In this document: piece after piece, positions 1 to 8,005 of the stretch | How positions within the stretch are numbered: position 1 is the first letter of the stretch | How the letters are laid out: each line of letters starts with the position of its first letter | Assembly: GCA_018970025.1 (NCBI GenBank) | Contig: JAGWXF010000004.1 | Coordinates: 1-64,000, forward strand | Reading direction: 5' to 3' | Length of the DNA: 64,000 nucleotides | Source: Actinomycetales bacterium | GTDB taxonomy: Bacteria; Actinomycetota; Actinomycetes; S36-B12 | The notes under the pieces: generated by a model | Seen by the model: only the letters and a program-made list of their open reading frames with translations | Databases searched by the model: none | Told to the model about the DNA's origin: nothing | Program-made: the position numbers and the translations under genes

Positions 1-206
1 GAGTCCTTGACCACGACCTGGACCGTCGCGCCCTGGAACCCGCCGGCGAACTCCCGCTGCAGAACGGAAGCCCGGATCGGATCGGCCCAGACGATGATCA
101 CCTCGCCCGCCGCCTGCGCAGGGGAGGCAGGGAGCATGGCCGCAGCCAGGGCGACCGCCCCCAGGACTGCCCCCGCCCGTGCCGCCAGCCGCATGCGCAC
201 CCGCAT
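1..206 (-). CDS. Extracellular sugar-binding protein of an ABC transporter, N-terminal fragment
   Basis: The reading frame starts at ATG 206 behind a GGAGG ribosome site and runs off the left edge, so only about 68 residues are visible. It opens with Arg residues and a long Ala/Leu/Val signal segment ending near PAQA, then a mature start reading VIIVWADPIRASVL. That IWAD-x-x-R pattern is typical of MalE-type maltose/oligosaccharide-binding proteins. The protein would be exported and would capture substrate for a sugar ABC importer encoded beyond the window. No lipobox Cys is seen, so it looks secreted rather than lipidated. Substrate cannot be judged from this fragment. Confidence 0.6.
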   Translation of the reverse strand, partial: MRVRMRLAARAGAVLGAVALAAAMLPASPAQAAGEVIIVWADPIRASVLQREFAGGFQGATVQVVVKD

Positions 207-260
207 CACGCCTCCACCGGGACCACTACGTGCGTGCGCTCAGCGCATCGCCGAGATCGG

Positions 261-659
261 TCATGGCTCCACGCCCAGCCGCCGGGCGGATCGGGCCCGC
301 TGGCGGGCGGCCCGCATGCGGCGCAGTCGCTTGACCAGCATCGGGTCGAAGGCGAGTGCCTCAGGGGTGTCGATCAGGCCGTTCACGATCTGGTAGTAGC
401 GAGTCGCACTCATGTCGAACAGCTCGCGGATGGCCTGCTCCTTGGCACCCGCGTACTTCCACCACTGGCGCTCGAACTCCAGGATGGCGCGATCGCGATC
501 CGTCAGCATGGCGGCAGCAGCCTCGGAGTCGAGGGGCTGGCGCGCTGCATGCATGGCTGATTCCTCCGGCTGCTCGGTCGATGGCGCTGCAGGGGCTGGA
601 TCCAGGTGCGGATCCTCCTGCGCGCCGTCATCGTAGACGGGAAATCCCATCGCTGTCAT
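261..659 (-). CDS. DUF3263 family protein
   Basis: 132 residues, function unknown. After about 50 poorly conserved acidic residues comes the block LTDRDRAILEFERQWWKY, followed by AGAKEQAIRELFDMSATRYYQ and a C-terminal run of Arg residues; this is the actinobacterial DUF3263 signature, which looks like a small helical, HTH-like DNA- or RNA-binding fold (inference). Two starts are possible, ATG 659 (GAGGA 3 nt away) and the internal ATG 650. A TATGCT hexamer on the minus strand near 692-697 is a plausible -10 element. It lies downstream of the CPBP protease gene on the same strand, with about 105 nt between. Confidence 0.75.
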   Translation of the reverse strand: MTAMGFPVYDDGAQEDPHLDPAPAAPSTEQPEESAMHAARQPLDSEAAAAMLTDRDRAILEFERQWWKYAGAKEQAIRELFDMSATRYYQIVNGLIDTPEALAFDPMLVKRLRRMRAARQRARSARRLGVEP

Positions 660-765
660 TTATCCTCGCACGCCCGCCGTGTCACGGTTGAGCATAGTTC
701 AGGGACGTCCGCTTCAACCCTTCTCAGCAGTGACTGGCGCACCCAGCGGGCCTGGGCCGGGCCGA

Positions 766-1530
766 TCACCGGCGACGGTCTCGCAGCCGGATCAGGGCCC
801 AGCCGAAGGCATAGCCGAGGCCGTTGGTCGCCCAGTGCAGGCCCATCGGGGCCAGGACACTGCCGGAGACCAGCCGCAGCCCGGCGAACAGCACCCCCGC
901 GACGGTCGTGGTCAGCACGCTGAGCGCCACCGCCAGCACATTGCCCCGCCGGCCCTCCCCCACCACGGAGCCCAGGGCTGGGTTCTGCTCGTGGGTGCCG
1001 ATGGACGGCAGCACATGCCACAGGCCGAACAGGATCGACGAGATCACGATGGCCCAGCCAACGCCGAACCGGCGCGCCAGCATGGAGAACAGCACCGCGC
1101 GGAAGGCGATCTCCTCCAGCAGGACCGTCCCGAGCGGCACCTCGAGCAGCGCCTGGAAGGCCAGCCGGCCTCCGGTGAGCTCAGCCATCCGCTCGTCCTG
1201 GAAGGCCGCCCTGGTTCGCCTGATCGAGGCCCCGACGAGGTACACGGCCGTGACGGCGCCAATGCACCCGACAGCCCAGAGCAGGCCCGGGATGAGGTAC
1301 CCCCAGCCCAGGCCCATGTCGCTCCAGGAGTTGCCATCGAGCAGCCCGAGCGCGATGAGGACGACCGCGCTGACGAACGACCACAGCAGGTAGTGCGACT
1401 GGGGGGCCACCCGATTGTTGACCACATTGATGACCAGGAGGGCCAGGATCACTAGCACCGGCGGCCACCAGGACAGGCCGGCGACCTGAGCGGGCGCGAT
1501 GATCTCGAACATCGCCTGGCATGCTGCCAT
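766..1530 (-). CDS. CPBP family intramembrane metalloprotease
   Basis: Polytopic membrane protein with the CPBP/Rce1-like abortive-infection signature: EEIAFR, then FGLWHVL and a last HWATN, which supply the Glu and His residues of the metal site. About seven hydrophobic segments are visible. Family members cleave or modify membrane-bound substrates; the bacterial substrate is generally unknown. The frame is open to ATG 1668, but the extra 46 residues are Arg-rich and lie opposite the well-supported hydrolase start at 1576, so I place the start at ATG 1530, giving 254 residues. No clear ribosome site supports that start; treat the N-terminus as uncertain. Confidence 0.7.
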   Translation of the reverse strand: MAACQAMFEIIAPAQVAGLSWWPPVLVILALLVINVVNNRVAPQSHYLLWSFVSAVVLIALGLLDGNSWSDMGLGWGYLIPGLLWAVGCIGAVTAVYLVGASIRRTRAAFQDERMAELTGGRLAFQALLEVPLGTVLLEEIAFRAVLFSMLARRFGVGWAIVISSILFGLWHVLPSIGTHEQNPALGSVVGEGRRGNVLAVALSVLTTTVAGVLFAGLRLVSGSVLAPMGLHWATNGLGYAFGWALIRLRDRRR

Positions 1531-1575
1531 ACCAATGAGCGCGATGAGCCCGCTCAGGACGGGAGGCCGGCGGCG

Positions 1576-2313
1576 ATGGCCGAGGATCGCAGCGTGCTCA
1601 GCCGGACGGCACCGCCGCCGGATCGCGCCTGGGCGTACGACCAGCACCCGGATCACGTGGTCGAGCACTACCGCGGATCACGCGGCCAGGTGCCGGCACT
1701 GGTCCTCGTCCACGGCGGCTACTGGCGACCGGAGTACGACCGTGTGCACCTGCGGCCGATGGCCGCAGGGCTTGCCGTGGCAGGCTGGGACGCGTACCTC
1801 ATCGAGTACCGCCGAGTTCCGGGTCTTCCGGGTCAGGCGACGAGGGACGTGCAGGCGGCCATCACCTCGGTCATCGCGGAGCACGGCGATGCCGGTGTCA
1901 TCCTCATCGGGCACTCAGCGGGCGGTCACCTGGCACTCCATGCGGCATCCGAGGGGATCTCGGGGGTGGTGGCGGTCATCGCGCTGGGCCCGGTCGCCGA
2001 CCTGGGCGAGGCACTCGAGCGGGACCTCGATGCGGGCGCTGCACGGGCATTCCTGGGCCAGGAGCGGCTCGACGACTACTGCCCCCGACTCCGCACCCGG
2101 CCCGCCGTGCCCGTGACGATCCTGCACGGCGACGCCGATGAGCTCGTCCCCGTCGACCTCTCGCGCGCGTACGCCCGCACCCACCCACAGACCCATCTGG
2201 TCGAGCTCGCCGACGCCGGTCACTTCGCCCTGATCGATCCGCAATCCCCGGCGTGGGCAGAGGTCCTGACGGCGATCGAGAATGCCGCTGACCTGGCAAA
2301 TGGTGGCCCCTGA
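1576..2313 (+). CDS. Kynurenine formamidase-like alpha/beta hydrolase
   Basis: 245 residues with an alpha/beta-hydrolase fold. HGGYW near residue 49 (oxyanion region) is the hallmark of arylformamidase-like enzymes; the nucleophile Ser is in GHSAGGH, the acid is the Asp of HGDADELVP and the base the His of DAGHFAL. It should hydrolyse N-formylkynurenine to kynurenine and formate in the cytosol. GGGAGG at 1561-1566 is correctly spaced for ATG 1576. It is the first gene of a run of seven that together encode tryptophan breakdown to 2-aminomuconate derivatives, and this context is the main reason for the substrate call; by sequence alone it could be a general esterase. Confidence 0.75.
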   Translation: MAEDRSVLSRTAPPPDRAWAYDQHPDHVVEHYRGSRGQVPALVLVHGGYWRPEYDRVHLRPMAAGLAVAGWDAYLIEYRRVPGLPGQATRDVQAAITSVIAEHGDAGVILIGHSAGGHLALHAASEGISGVVAVIALGPVADLGEALERDLDAGAARAFLGQERLDDYCPRLRTRPAVPVTILHGDADELVPVDLSRAYARTHPQTHLVELADAGHFALIDPQSPAWAEVLTAIENAADLANGGP

Positions 2314-2356
2314 TACGGCCGAAGGTCCCTTCCGCAGGACCGATCGGCCCGACATC

Positions 2357-3187
2357 ATGTCCACCGTGGAGCGCGCCGACCAGCCCCTGACCGCCTTCGC
2401 TGGCCTGACGCCGTACGACGAGTACGTGCGCACGATGGAACTGCACCGGATGCAGCAGACCCTGACCGACCAGGAGGCGGAGGTTGCCTTCCTGTATGTC
2501 TCGCAGGTGATGGAGCTGTACTTCGGCCTGATCCGGGCTGAGTGGGAGTTCGCCATGGGCCACCTGCGCCGCGACGCCATCATCCCGGCCGTCGTCGCCC
2601 TCCGGCGATCGACCTTCCACTTCGAGGCGCTCAATGCCAGCTGGGCATCGCTGCGCTGGCTGACCCCGATGGAGTTCAGCCGGTTCCGCAGCGAGCTCGG
2701 GGTCGCGTCCGGCTTCCAGTCGTGGGCCTATCGCCACGTGGAGTTCCTGGTCGGGCTGAAGTCCCGGACGCTCACCCGCGCATACGCGGGCAACCCTGAG
2801 GTGTACGTGCCGCTGATGCTGACCCTCGAGAGCCCCAGCCTGTACGACGAGGCCGTGGCCGTCCTGGCCCGGGCCGGCCTGGGCATTGACCCCGAGCGAC
2901 TGGAACGGGACGCCTCCGTGTCGGTCGAGCCCGACGCCAGTGTCGAGCGAGCGTGGGCGCAGGTCTTCACCGCCAGGCAGGTCGACGACCCGCTGCGCAT
3001 GCTGGCCGATGTCCTGTCGGATCTCGCCGAGGCCTTCCAGCAGTGGCGCCAGCTGCACCTGGCAGCGGTGCGCCGATCCCTGGGGGCCAAGGCGGGCAGC
3101 GGTGGCTCATCCGGTATCGACTGGCTGACCACGAGCCTTGCCCGACCGGTGTTCCCGGACCTGTGGTCGGCAAGGACGATGGTCTAG
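2357..3187 (+). CDS. kynA: Tryptophan 2,3-dioxygenase (divergent)
   Basis: Heme enzyme that opens the indole ring of L-tryptophan to N-formylkynurenine. Conserved TDO blocks are SGFQSWAYRHVEF (substrate carboxylate Arg about residue 126), WRQLH with the proximal heme His about 234, GSGGSSG (about 247-253) and FPDLWSARTMV at the end. The distal-pocket His of the usual HQxxELW motif is replaced: the protein reads SQVMELYF with Ser at about 49, as in indoleamine dioxygenase, and the Thr of GTGG is Ser. Starts at 2282 and 2300 inside the previous gene are possible; none has a good ribosome site, and I prefer ATG 2357, which follows the upstream stop. 276 residues, normal for the family. Confidence 0.83.
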   Translation: MSTVERADQPLTAFAGLTPYDEYVRTMELHRMQQTLTDQEAEVAFLYVSQVMELYFGLIRAEWEFAMGHLRRDAIIPAVVALRRSTFHFEALNASWASLRWLTPMEFSRFRSELGVASGFQSWAYRHVEFLVGLKSRTLTRAYAGNPEVYVPLMLTLESPSLYDEAVAVLARAGLGIDPERLERDASVSVEPDASVERAWAQVFTARQVDDPLRMLADVLSDLAEAFQQWRQLHLAAVRRSLGAKAGSGGSSGIDWLTTSLARPVFPDLWSARTMV

Positions 3188-3203
3188 GTCGCTTGGCAAT
3201 GCG

Positions 3204-4532
3204 ATGACGGACGTGAACACTGGGCACATGACCATCGACCGGAGCGAGGCTGCCGCCCTGGCGCTCGACGCCCAGCCCGACCCGGCCTCGCGCCGAGCGC
3301 TGTTCCGCATCCCCGCGGCCCAGTCCGGCGCGCATCCGCAGGTTGCCTACTTCGCCGGCAACTCCCTCGGCCTGCAGCCCCGGGCAACCCGGGAGGAACT
3401 CCTCGCCGACCTCGACGACTGGGCCGACCTGGCCGTCCACGGCCATGTGGAGTCAGCGCGCCCCTGGCTGCCGTACCACGCCGAGCTCACCGAGCCCGCT
3501 GCCCGGCTGGTCGGCGCGCTGCCCAGCGAGGTCGTCGTCATGAACTCGCTCACCGTCAACCTGCACCTGCTGATGGCCTCCTTCTATCGCCCGACCCCGC
3601 AGCGCCACCGGATCGTGGTGGAGGACCACTGCTTCTCCTCCGACTCCTATGCCGTGCGCAGCCAGGCGGCCTTCCATGGATTCGACCCCGATACCGCCGT
3701 GCTGCGGCTGCGGCCGCGTCCCGGCGAGGACACCCTGCGCACCGAGGATGTCCTGCACGTGCTGGGCGACGAGGGCGCATCGATCGCGCTCGTGCTGCTC
3801 GGCGGGGTCAATTACCTGACGGGTGAGTTCATGGACATCCCGGCCATCACGCGGGCAGGCCACGCGGCCGGCGCGATGGTGGGGTGGGATCTCGCGCACG
3901 CAGCCGGCAATGTCGTGCTGCGCCTGCATGAGTGGGACGTCGACTTCGCGGCCTGGTGCTCCTACAAGTACCTCAACAGCGGGCCCGGCTCCCTGGCCGG
4001 GGCGTTCATCCACGAGCGGCACGTGACCAACCGGTCGATCCCGCGGCTGGAGGGCTGGTGGAGCACTCGGGAGGCAACCCGATTCGCGATGGCGCCGGTC
4101 AGTGACCCCCCGCCGACCGCCGACTCCTGGGCCATGTCGAATCCGCCGATCTTCGCGATGGGCCCGGTGCGAACCTCGCTGGCGATCTTCGACGAGGTCG
4201 GGATGGAGGCGCTGCGCACCCGCAGCCTGGCCCTGAGCGACTATCTGTGGGGGCTGCTCGAGCCACTCGCGACGGCTGGTGCGCTGCGCATCGTCACGCC
4301 GCGCGAGCATGACCGGCGCGGGACCCAGATCTCCGTCCGCGTGCCCGGGGACGCCGCCGAGCTGACCGACCGGCTCCGGGTGAACTGGGAGGTCATCGCG
4401 GACGAGCGCAAGCCGGATATCGTCCGACTCGCCCCGGCGGCGCTGTACTGCACCTACCACGACTGCTGGCGCGCTGCGGATGCCATGGCACGCGAGCTCG
4501 TCGGCACGCCCATCACGGAGGTATGCGCATGA
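3204..4532 (+). CDS. kynU: Kynureninase
   Basis: PLP-dependent fold-type I hydrolase converting kynurenine or 3-hydroxykynurenine to (3-hydroxy)anthranilate and alanine. Diagnostic pieces are YFAGNSLGLQP near the N-terminus, GWDLAHAAGN containing the PLP-binding Asp, and SYKYLNSGPGS with the Schiff-base Lys. The C-terminal half carries the RLAPAALY block common in this family. Length about 442 residues fits. The open frame extends to 3138, within the dioxygenase gene, but ATG 3204 lies just after that gene ends; ATG 3228 is an alternative. Its stop overlaps the start of the monooxygenase gene in ATGA, so the two are probably translationally coupled. Confidence 0.92.
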   Translation: MTDVNTGHMTIDRSEAAALALDAQPDPASRRALFRIPAAQSGAHPQVAYFAGNSLGLQPRATREELLADLDDWADLAVHGHVESARPWLPYHAELTEPAARLVGALPSEVVVMNSLTVNLHLLMASFYRPTPQRHRIVVEDHCFSSDSYAVRSQAAFHGFDPDTAVLRLRPRPGEDTLRTEDVLHVLGDEGASIALVLLGGVNYLTGEFMDIPAITRAGHAAGAMVGWDLAHAAGNVVLRLHEWDVDFAAWCSYKYLNSGPGSLAGAFIHERHVTNRSIPRLEGWWSTREATRFAMAPVSDPPPTADSWAMSNPPIFAMGPVRTSLAIFDEVGMEALRTRSLALSDYLWGLLEPLATAGALRIVTPREHDRRGTQISVRVPGDAAELTDRLRVNWEVIADERKPDIVRLAPAALYCTYHDCWRAADAMARELVGTPITEVCA

Positions 4533-5890
4533 ACGCGCAGCAGGCAGGCGAGCACGCGCCCACCACAGGCGAGAACAAGGTCGTCATCGTCGGCGCCGGG
4601 CTGGTCGGCTCGCTGCTGGCCTGCTCCCTCGGCCGCCGCGGCTACCAGGTCGATGTCTACGAGCGTCGGCCCGATCCCCGGGTGGCATCAGCCGAGCGCG
4701 GCAGGTCGATCAACCTGGCCCTGTCCGAGCGCGGACTGGACGCCCTGCGCCGCTTCGACCTCGCCGACGAGGTCATGGCACCGGCCCTGCCGATGCATGG
4801 CCGCTTGATGCATGGCCGGGACGGCTCGCTCACCTTCCAGTCGTACTCGGCTGACGGCAGGCGGGCCATCAACTCGATCAGCCGGGGCTCGCTGAATGCG
4901 ACCCTGCTCGATGCCGCCGAGCGCACTGCGGGGGTGCGCGTGCGCTTCGATGCCCGGCTGGCGGGGATCGACCTCCAGGCGAGCCAGGCATCATTCGAGA
5001 TCGACGGCAGGCCCGAGACCGTCCGGTACCACGCCTTGCTCGGGGCCGATGGCGGCGGCAGTGCCGTCCGGAAGGCCCTGGTCGATGCCGGGATCACCAC
5101 GGTGACCGAGGACATCCAGCAGACCGGCTACAAGGAGCTCACGATCCCGGCCGTCGACGGGGAGTTCGCCCTAGACCCGGATGCCCTGCATATCTGGCCG
5201 CGCGGCGGCTCGATGATGATCGCCCTGCCGAACCCGGACCGCACCTTCACCTGCACCCTGTTCTGGCCCAAGGACGAACTCGCGGCGCTGGCGACACCGG
5301 AGCAGATCATCGATCACTTCCAGGCGGAGTACCCCGATGCGGTGCCGCTGATGCCGACGCTGGTGGACGACTACCAGCACAACCCCATCGGCATGCTTGG
5401 GACGATCCATGCCGAGCCCTGGCATGCGATGGGCAATGTCGGGCTGATCGGCGATGCCGCGCATGCGATCCTGCCCTTCTTCGGCCAGGGTGCGAACTGC
5501 GGCTTCGAGGACATCGTCGAGCTCGATCGCTGCCTGGACGAGGCCGGCGATGACTGGGCGCGGGCCCTGCCGATGTACCAGGAGCGGCGCCGGGTGAACG
5601 CCGAGGCCATCGCGTGGCTGGCGAAGGAGAACTTCGTCGAGATGCGCGACAAGGTCGGCTCAAGGGCCTTCCTGGTCACCAAGCAGCTCGAGCACGCCCT
5701 CGAGCGCGTGCTCCCCGGCACCTACCTGTCGCGCTATGAGATGGTCTCGTTCACCACGATTCCGTACGCCGAGGTCATCGAGCGCGATGCCCGCCAGCGC
5801 CGCATGGTGCTCGCGGGGGTTGCGGCCATTGGATTAACGGCCCTGACGCTCGCCGTTGGCGCTGCCCGTCGAGTCGGCCGGCGATCATGA
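4529..5890 (+). CDS. kmo: Kynurenine 3-monooxygenase
   Basis: FAD- and NADPH-dependent aromatic hydroxylase making 3-hydroxykynurenine. The N-terminal dinucleotide fold reads VVIVGAGLVGSLLA, followed by ERRPDPR and the Arg-rich GRSINLALSERG; later come GADGGGSAVR and the second FAD motif GLIGDAAHAILPFFGQG. FGQGANCGFED is typical of KMO. The last 25 residues form a hydrophobic helix followed by RRVGRRS, a likely C-terminal membrane anchor like that of eukaryotic KMO. ATG 4529 is preferred over 4523 because GGAGG (4516-4520) is better spaced and it forms an ATGA overlap with kynU. It overlaps the next gene the same way. Confidence 0.93.
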   Translation: MNAQQAGEHAPTTGENKVVIVGAGLVGSLLACSLGRRGYQVDVYERRPDPRVASAERGRSINLALSERGLDALRRFDLADEVMAPALPMHGRLMHGRDGSLTFQSYSADGRRAINSISRGSLNATLLDAAERTAGVRVRFDARLAGIDLQASQASFEIDGRPETVRYHALLGADGGGSAVRKALVDAGITTVTEDIQQTGYKELTIPAVDGEFALDPDALHIWPRGGSMMIALPNPDRTFTCTLFWPKDELAALATPEQIIDHFQAEYPDAVPLMPTLVDDYQHNPIGMLGTIHAEPWHAMGNVGLIGDAAHAILPFFGQGANCGFEDIVELDRCLDEAGDDWARALPMYQERRRVNAEAIAWLAKENFVEMRDKVGSRAFLVTKQLEHALERVLPGTYLSRYEMVSFTTIPYAEVIERDARQRRMVLAGVAAIGLTALTLAVGAARRVGRRS

Positions 5891-6318
5891 GCACGCTGCC
5901 GGGAGCCCGCAGCGAGGTGGTGGCGGGCAAGGCCACCCCGCGTGGCGCCTATCCCCACGTCAAGGTCGTCGGCGGCCTTGCCTTCGTGTCGGGGACCAGC
6001 AGCCGGCGGCCGGACGACACCATCGCCGGTGCTGAGCTCGTCGACGGGCACCGGGTGCTCGACGTAGCCGTCCAGACCAGGGCCGTTATCGAGAACATCC
6101 GCGACATCCTCGGTGCGGTCGGCGCCAGCCTGGCCGACCTGGTGCAGGTCACCTGCTACCTGGTGGACATGGCGGACTTTCCCGCCTACAACGCCGCCTA
6201 CGCGGAATACTTCGATGCGGCCAGCGGACCGACGCGGACGACCGTCGCAGTCCGAGCGCTCCCGCATCCGGACCTGCTGATCGAGATCCAGGGCATTGCT
6301 GTCCTGCCCGCGAACTGA
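5887..6318 (+). CDS. 2-Aminomuconate deaminase (RidA/YjgF family)
   Basis: 143 residues of the RidA/YER057c family. The stretch VSGTSSRRPDD, then AVIENIRDILGAVGASLADLV and SGPTRTTVAV near the C-terminus, closely resemble the 2-aminomuconate deaminases of the modified meta-cleavage pathways of 2-aminophenol and 2-nitrobenzoate/anthranilate catabolism. It would deaminate 2-aminomuconate to 4-oxalocrotonate with release of ammonia. It starts inside the KMO stop (ATGA) and is followed after 14 nt by the 3-hydroxyanthranilate dioxygenase gene with a GGGAGC ribosome site. The pathway location supports a deaminase rather than a general imine hydrolase. Confidence 0.85.
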   Translation: MSTLPGARSEVVAGKATPRGAYPHVKVVGGLAFVSGTSSRRPDDTIAGAELVDGHRVLDVAVQTRAVIENIRDILGAVGASLADLVQVTCYLVDMADFPAYNAAYAEYFDAASGPTRTTVAVRALPHPDLLIEIQGIAVLPAN

Positions 6319-6332
6319 AAGGGAGCAACGCC

Positions 6333-6866
6333 ATGACCCAGCCACCAGCCAGCCTGAGCGCACTGGACTTCAACGCGTGGGTTGCCGAGCACGGACCGAA
6401 CCTGAAGCCACCGGTGGGCAACAAGGAGGTCTTCCCCGGGCAGTCGGACTTCATCGTCATGGTGGTGGGCGGGCCGAACCAGCGCACCGACTACCACGTC
6501 GATCCGTACGAGGAGGTCTTCTACCAACTCAAGGGCACCATGCACGTGAACGTGATGACCGCCGATGGCCCGCACCAGGTGGGGATCAGCGAGGGTCAGA
6601 TGTGGGTGCTGCCGCGCAACATGCCCCACTCCCCCCAGCGACCCGAGGCAGGATCGATCGGACTGGTCTTCGAGCGCGTCCGCGAGCCGGGCACCCTGGA
6701 GCGATTCCAGTGGTACTGCCCGAACTGCCATGCCCTGATCCACGACGTTGAACTGCAGGTGAGCGACATCGTCGTCGACCTGCCGCCGGTCTTCGAGGGG
6801 TTCTACGGCAGCATCGAGGCACGGACCTGCGACTCCTGCGGGACGATCCACCCAGGCAAGGGCTGA
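6333..6866 (+). CDS. nbaC: 3-Hydroxyanthranilate 3,4-dioxygenase
   Basis: Cupin-fold Fe(II) extradiol dioxygenase opening 3-hydroxyanthranilate to 2-amino-3-carboxymuconate semialdehyde. Metal ligands are visible as His and Glu of YHVDPYEEVFYQ and His of MPHSPQRP; the active-site Arg residues of QRTDYH and SPQRP are also present. The C-terminal extension has two CxxC pairs (CPNC and CDSC), the rubredoxin-like metal site of bacterial-type enzymes. 177 residues is the usual bacterial length. The gene sits fifth of six after the formamidase in one transcription unit. The symbol follows the 2-nitrobenzoate pathway name; haaO or kynHAO is used elsewhere. Confidence 0.93.
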   Translation: MTQPPASLSALDFNAWVAEHGPNLKPPVGNKEVFPGQSDFIVMVVGGPNQRTDYHVDPYEEVFYQLKGTMHVNVMTADGPHQVGISEGQMWVLPRNMPHSPQRPEAGSIGLVFERVREPGTLERFQWYCPNCHALIHDVELQVSDIVVDLPPVFEGFYGSIEARTCDSCGTIHPGKG

Positions 6867-6925
6867 CGAGGCGCGGCACTGTCGATGCGCACGCAAGACG
6901 CCATGGCTGGCGGCGAGGATCAGTC

Positions 6926-7927
6926 GTGACTTCGGCTACGGCACCCGTGGTGGACGTCCACTCCCATGTGGTGCCGGCCGGCTGGCCTGACCTCGGCCGC
7001 CTCGGCCCGGGCCCCTGGCACTGGCTGCGGGTCGACTCCGCACGCGAGGCGACCATCATGCTGGGCGAGTCCGAGTTCCGGCGCATCACCGACGCCTGCT
7101 GGCAGGCAGACACCCGACTGGCCGACATGGACGCCGATGGGGTCGACATCCAGGTGGCATCACCGACGCCCGTGTTCTTCTGCTACGAGCGAGCGCCGTC
7201 AGCGGCCGCCGAGGTCGCGTCCATCTTCAATGACCTCGCCCTGGAGATCACCGCGCAGGCGCCGGACCGGCTGCTGCCCTTCTGCCAGGTGCCACTGCAG
7301 GATGCCGATGCCGCCTGCGCCGAGCTCGATCGCTCGATCGCCAACGGCCACCGGGGGGTGGAGATCGGCAATCACGTCGGCGACCGGGACCTCGACCACG
7401 CCGGGGTGCTGACCTTCCTGCAGCACTGCGCCGCGACCGGGGTGCCGGTGTTCGTCCATCCCTGGGACATGCCCAGCACGCCGAGGATGGACCGCTGGAT
7501 GGGGCAGTGGCTGGTGGGCATGCCGGCCGAGACCCACCTGTCGATCCTGGCCCTGTGCCTGTCGGGCGCCTTCGACCGGCTCCCGCCGAGCCTGCGCATC
7601 GCATTCGCCCACGGCGGAGGGTCCTTCGCATTCTGGCTGGGCCGGGCGGACAACGCCTGGCGTCAGCGCCGCGACCTGGTCGGCGCGATCAGCGAGCACC
7701 CGCCCAGTCACTATCTCGGACGCTTCTGGGTCGACAGCGTCGTCTTCGAGCCGGCGGCCCTGCGGCTGCTCGTCGAGGTGATCGGGGCCGATCGGGTGCT
7801 GATGGGCAGCGACTACCCGTATCCGCTGGGCGAGCGCCCGGCGGGCCAGGTGATCCGTGCTGCTGGCCTGGACGACGCCACGCAGGCAGCGCTGCTCTCC
7901 AGGAATGCTCGCGCCTTCCTCGGATGA
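6926..7927 (+). CDS. nbaD: 2-Amino-3-carboxymuconate-6-semialdehyde decarboxylase (ACMSD)
   Basis: Amidohydrolase-superfamily metal enzyme. VDVHSHVVP near residue 10 supplies the HxH zinc ligands, HPWDM a further His, and MGSDYPYPLGE the late Asp. The enzyme decarboxylates ACMS to 2-aminomuconate semialdehyde, diverting carbon from quinolinate/NAD synthesis toward oxidation. The start is GTG 6926 with GAGGA at 6914-6918. No 2-aminomuconate semialdehyde dehydrogenase is encoded in this operon, although the pathway needs one between this step and the deaminase; other aldehyde dehydrogenases in the window belong to other clusters. The 3-prime end, stop included, is duplicated in tandem downstream. 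Confidence 0.92.
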   Translation: MTSATAPVVDVHSHVVPAGWPDLGRLGPGPWHWLRVDSAREATIMLGESEFRRITDACWQADTRLADMDADGVDIQVASPTPVFFCYERAPSAAAEVASIFNDLALEITAQAPDRLLPFCQVPLQDADAACAELDRSIANGHRGVEIGNHVGDRDLDHAGVLTFLQHCAATGVPVFVHPWDMPSTPRMDRWMGQWLVGMPAETHLSILALCLSGAFDRLPPSLRIAFAHGGGSFAFWLGRADNAWRQRRDLVGAISEHPPSHYLGRFWVDSVVFEPAALRLLVEVIGADRVLMGSDYPYPLGERPAGQVIRAAGLDDATQAALLSRNARAFLG

Positions 7928-7970
7928 GCCGCGCCTTCCTCGGATGAACTCGCCTTCCTCGGATGAACTC
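7911..7970 (+). repeat. Three tandem copies of a 20-bp unit including the ACMSD stop codon
   Basis: Copies at 7911-7930, 7931-7950 and 7951-7970 share CGCCTTCCTCGGATGA. The first is the last codons and stop of the ACMSD gene; the other two repeat that end beyond the stop. The third copy is one base short. It looks like local slippage or tandem duplication. Confidence 0.85.
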
Positions 7971-7993
7971 GTCGTGCCGCGCGACGGCTGGAC

Positions 7994-7999
7994 TAGCCT
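7994..7999 (+). promoter_or_regulatory. Putative -10 element for a leaderless mRNA (gene at 8006)
   Basis: TAGCCT followed by 6 nt and GTG 8006. There is no ribosome site before this start, so transcription probably begins at or next to the start codon. No clear -35. Confidence 0.5.
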
Positions 8000-8005
8000 T
8001 GCCCG

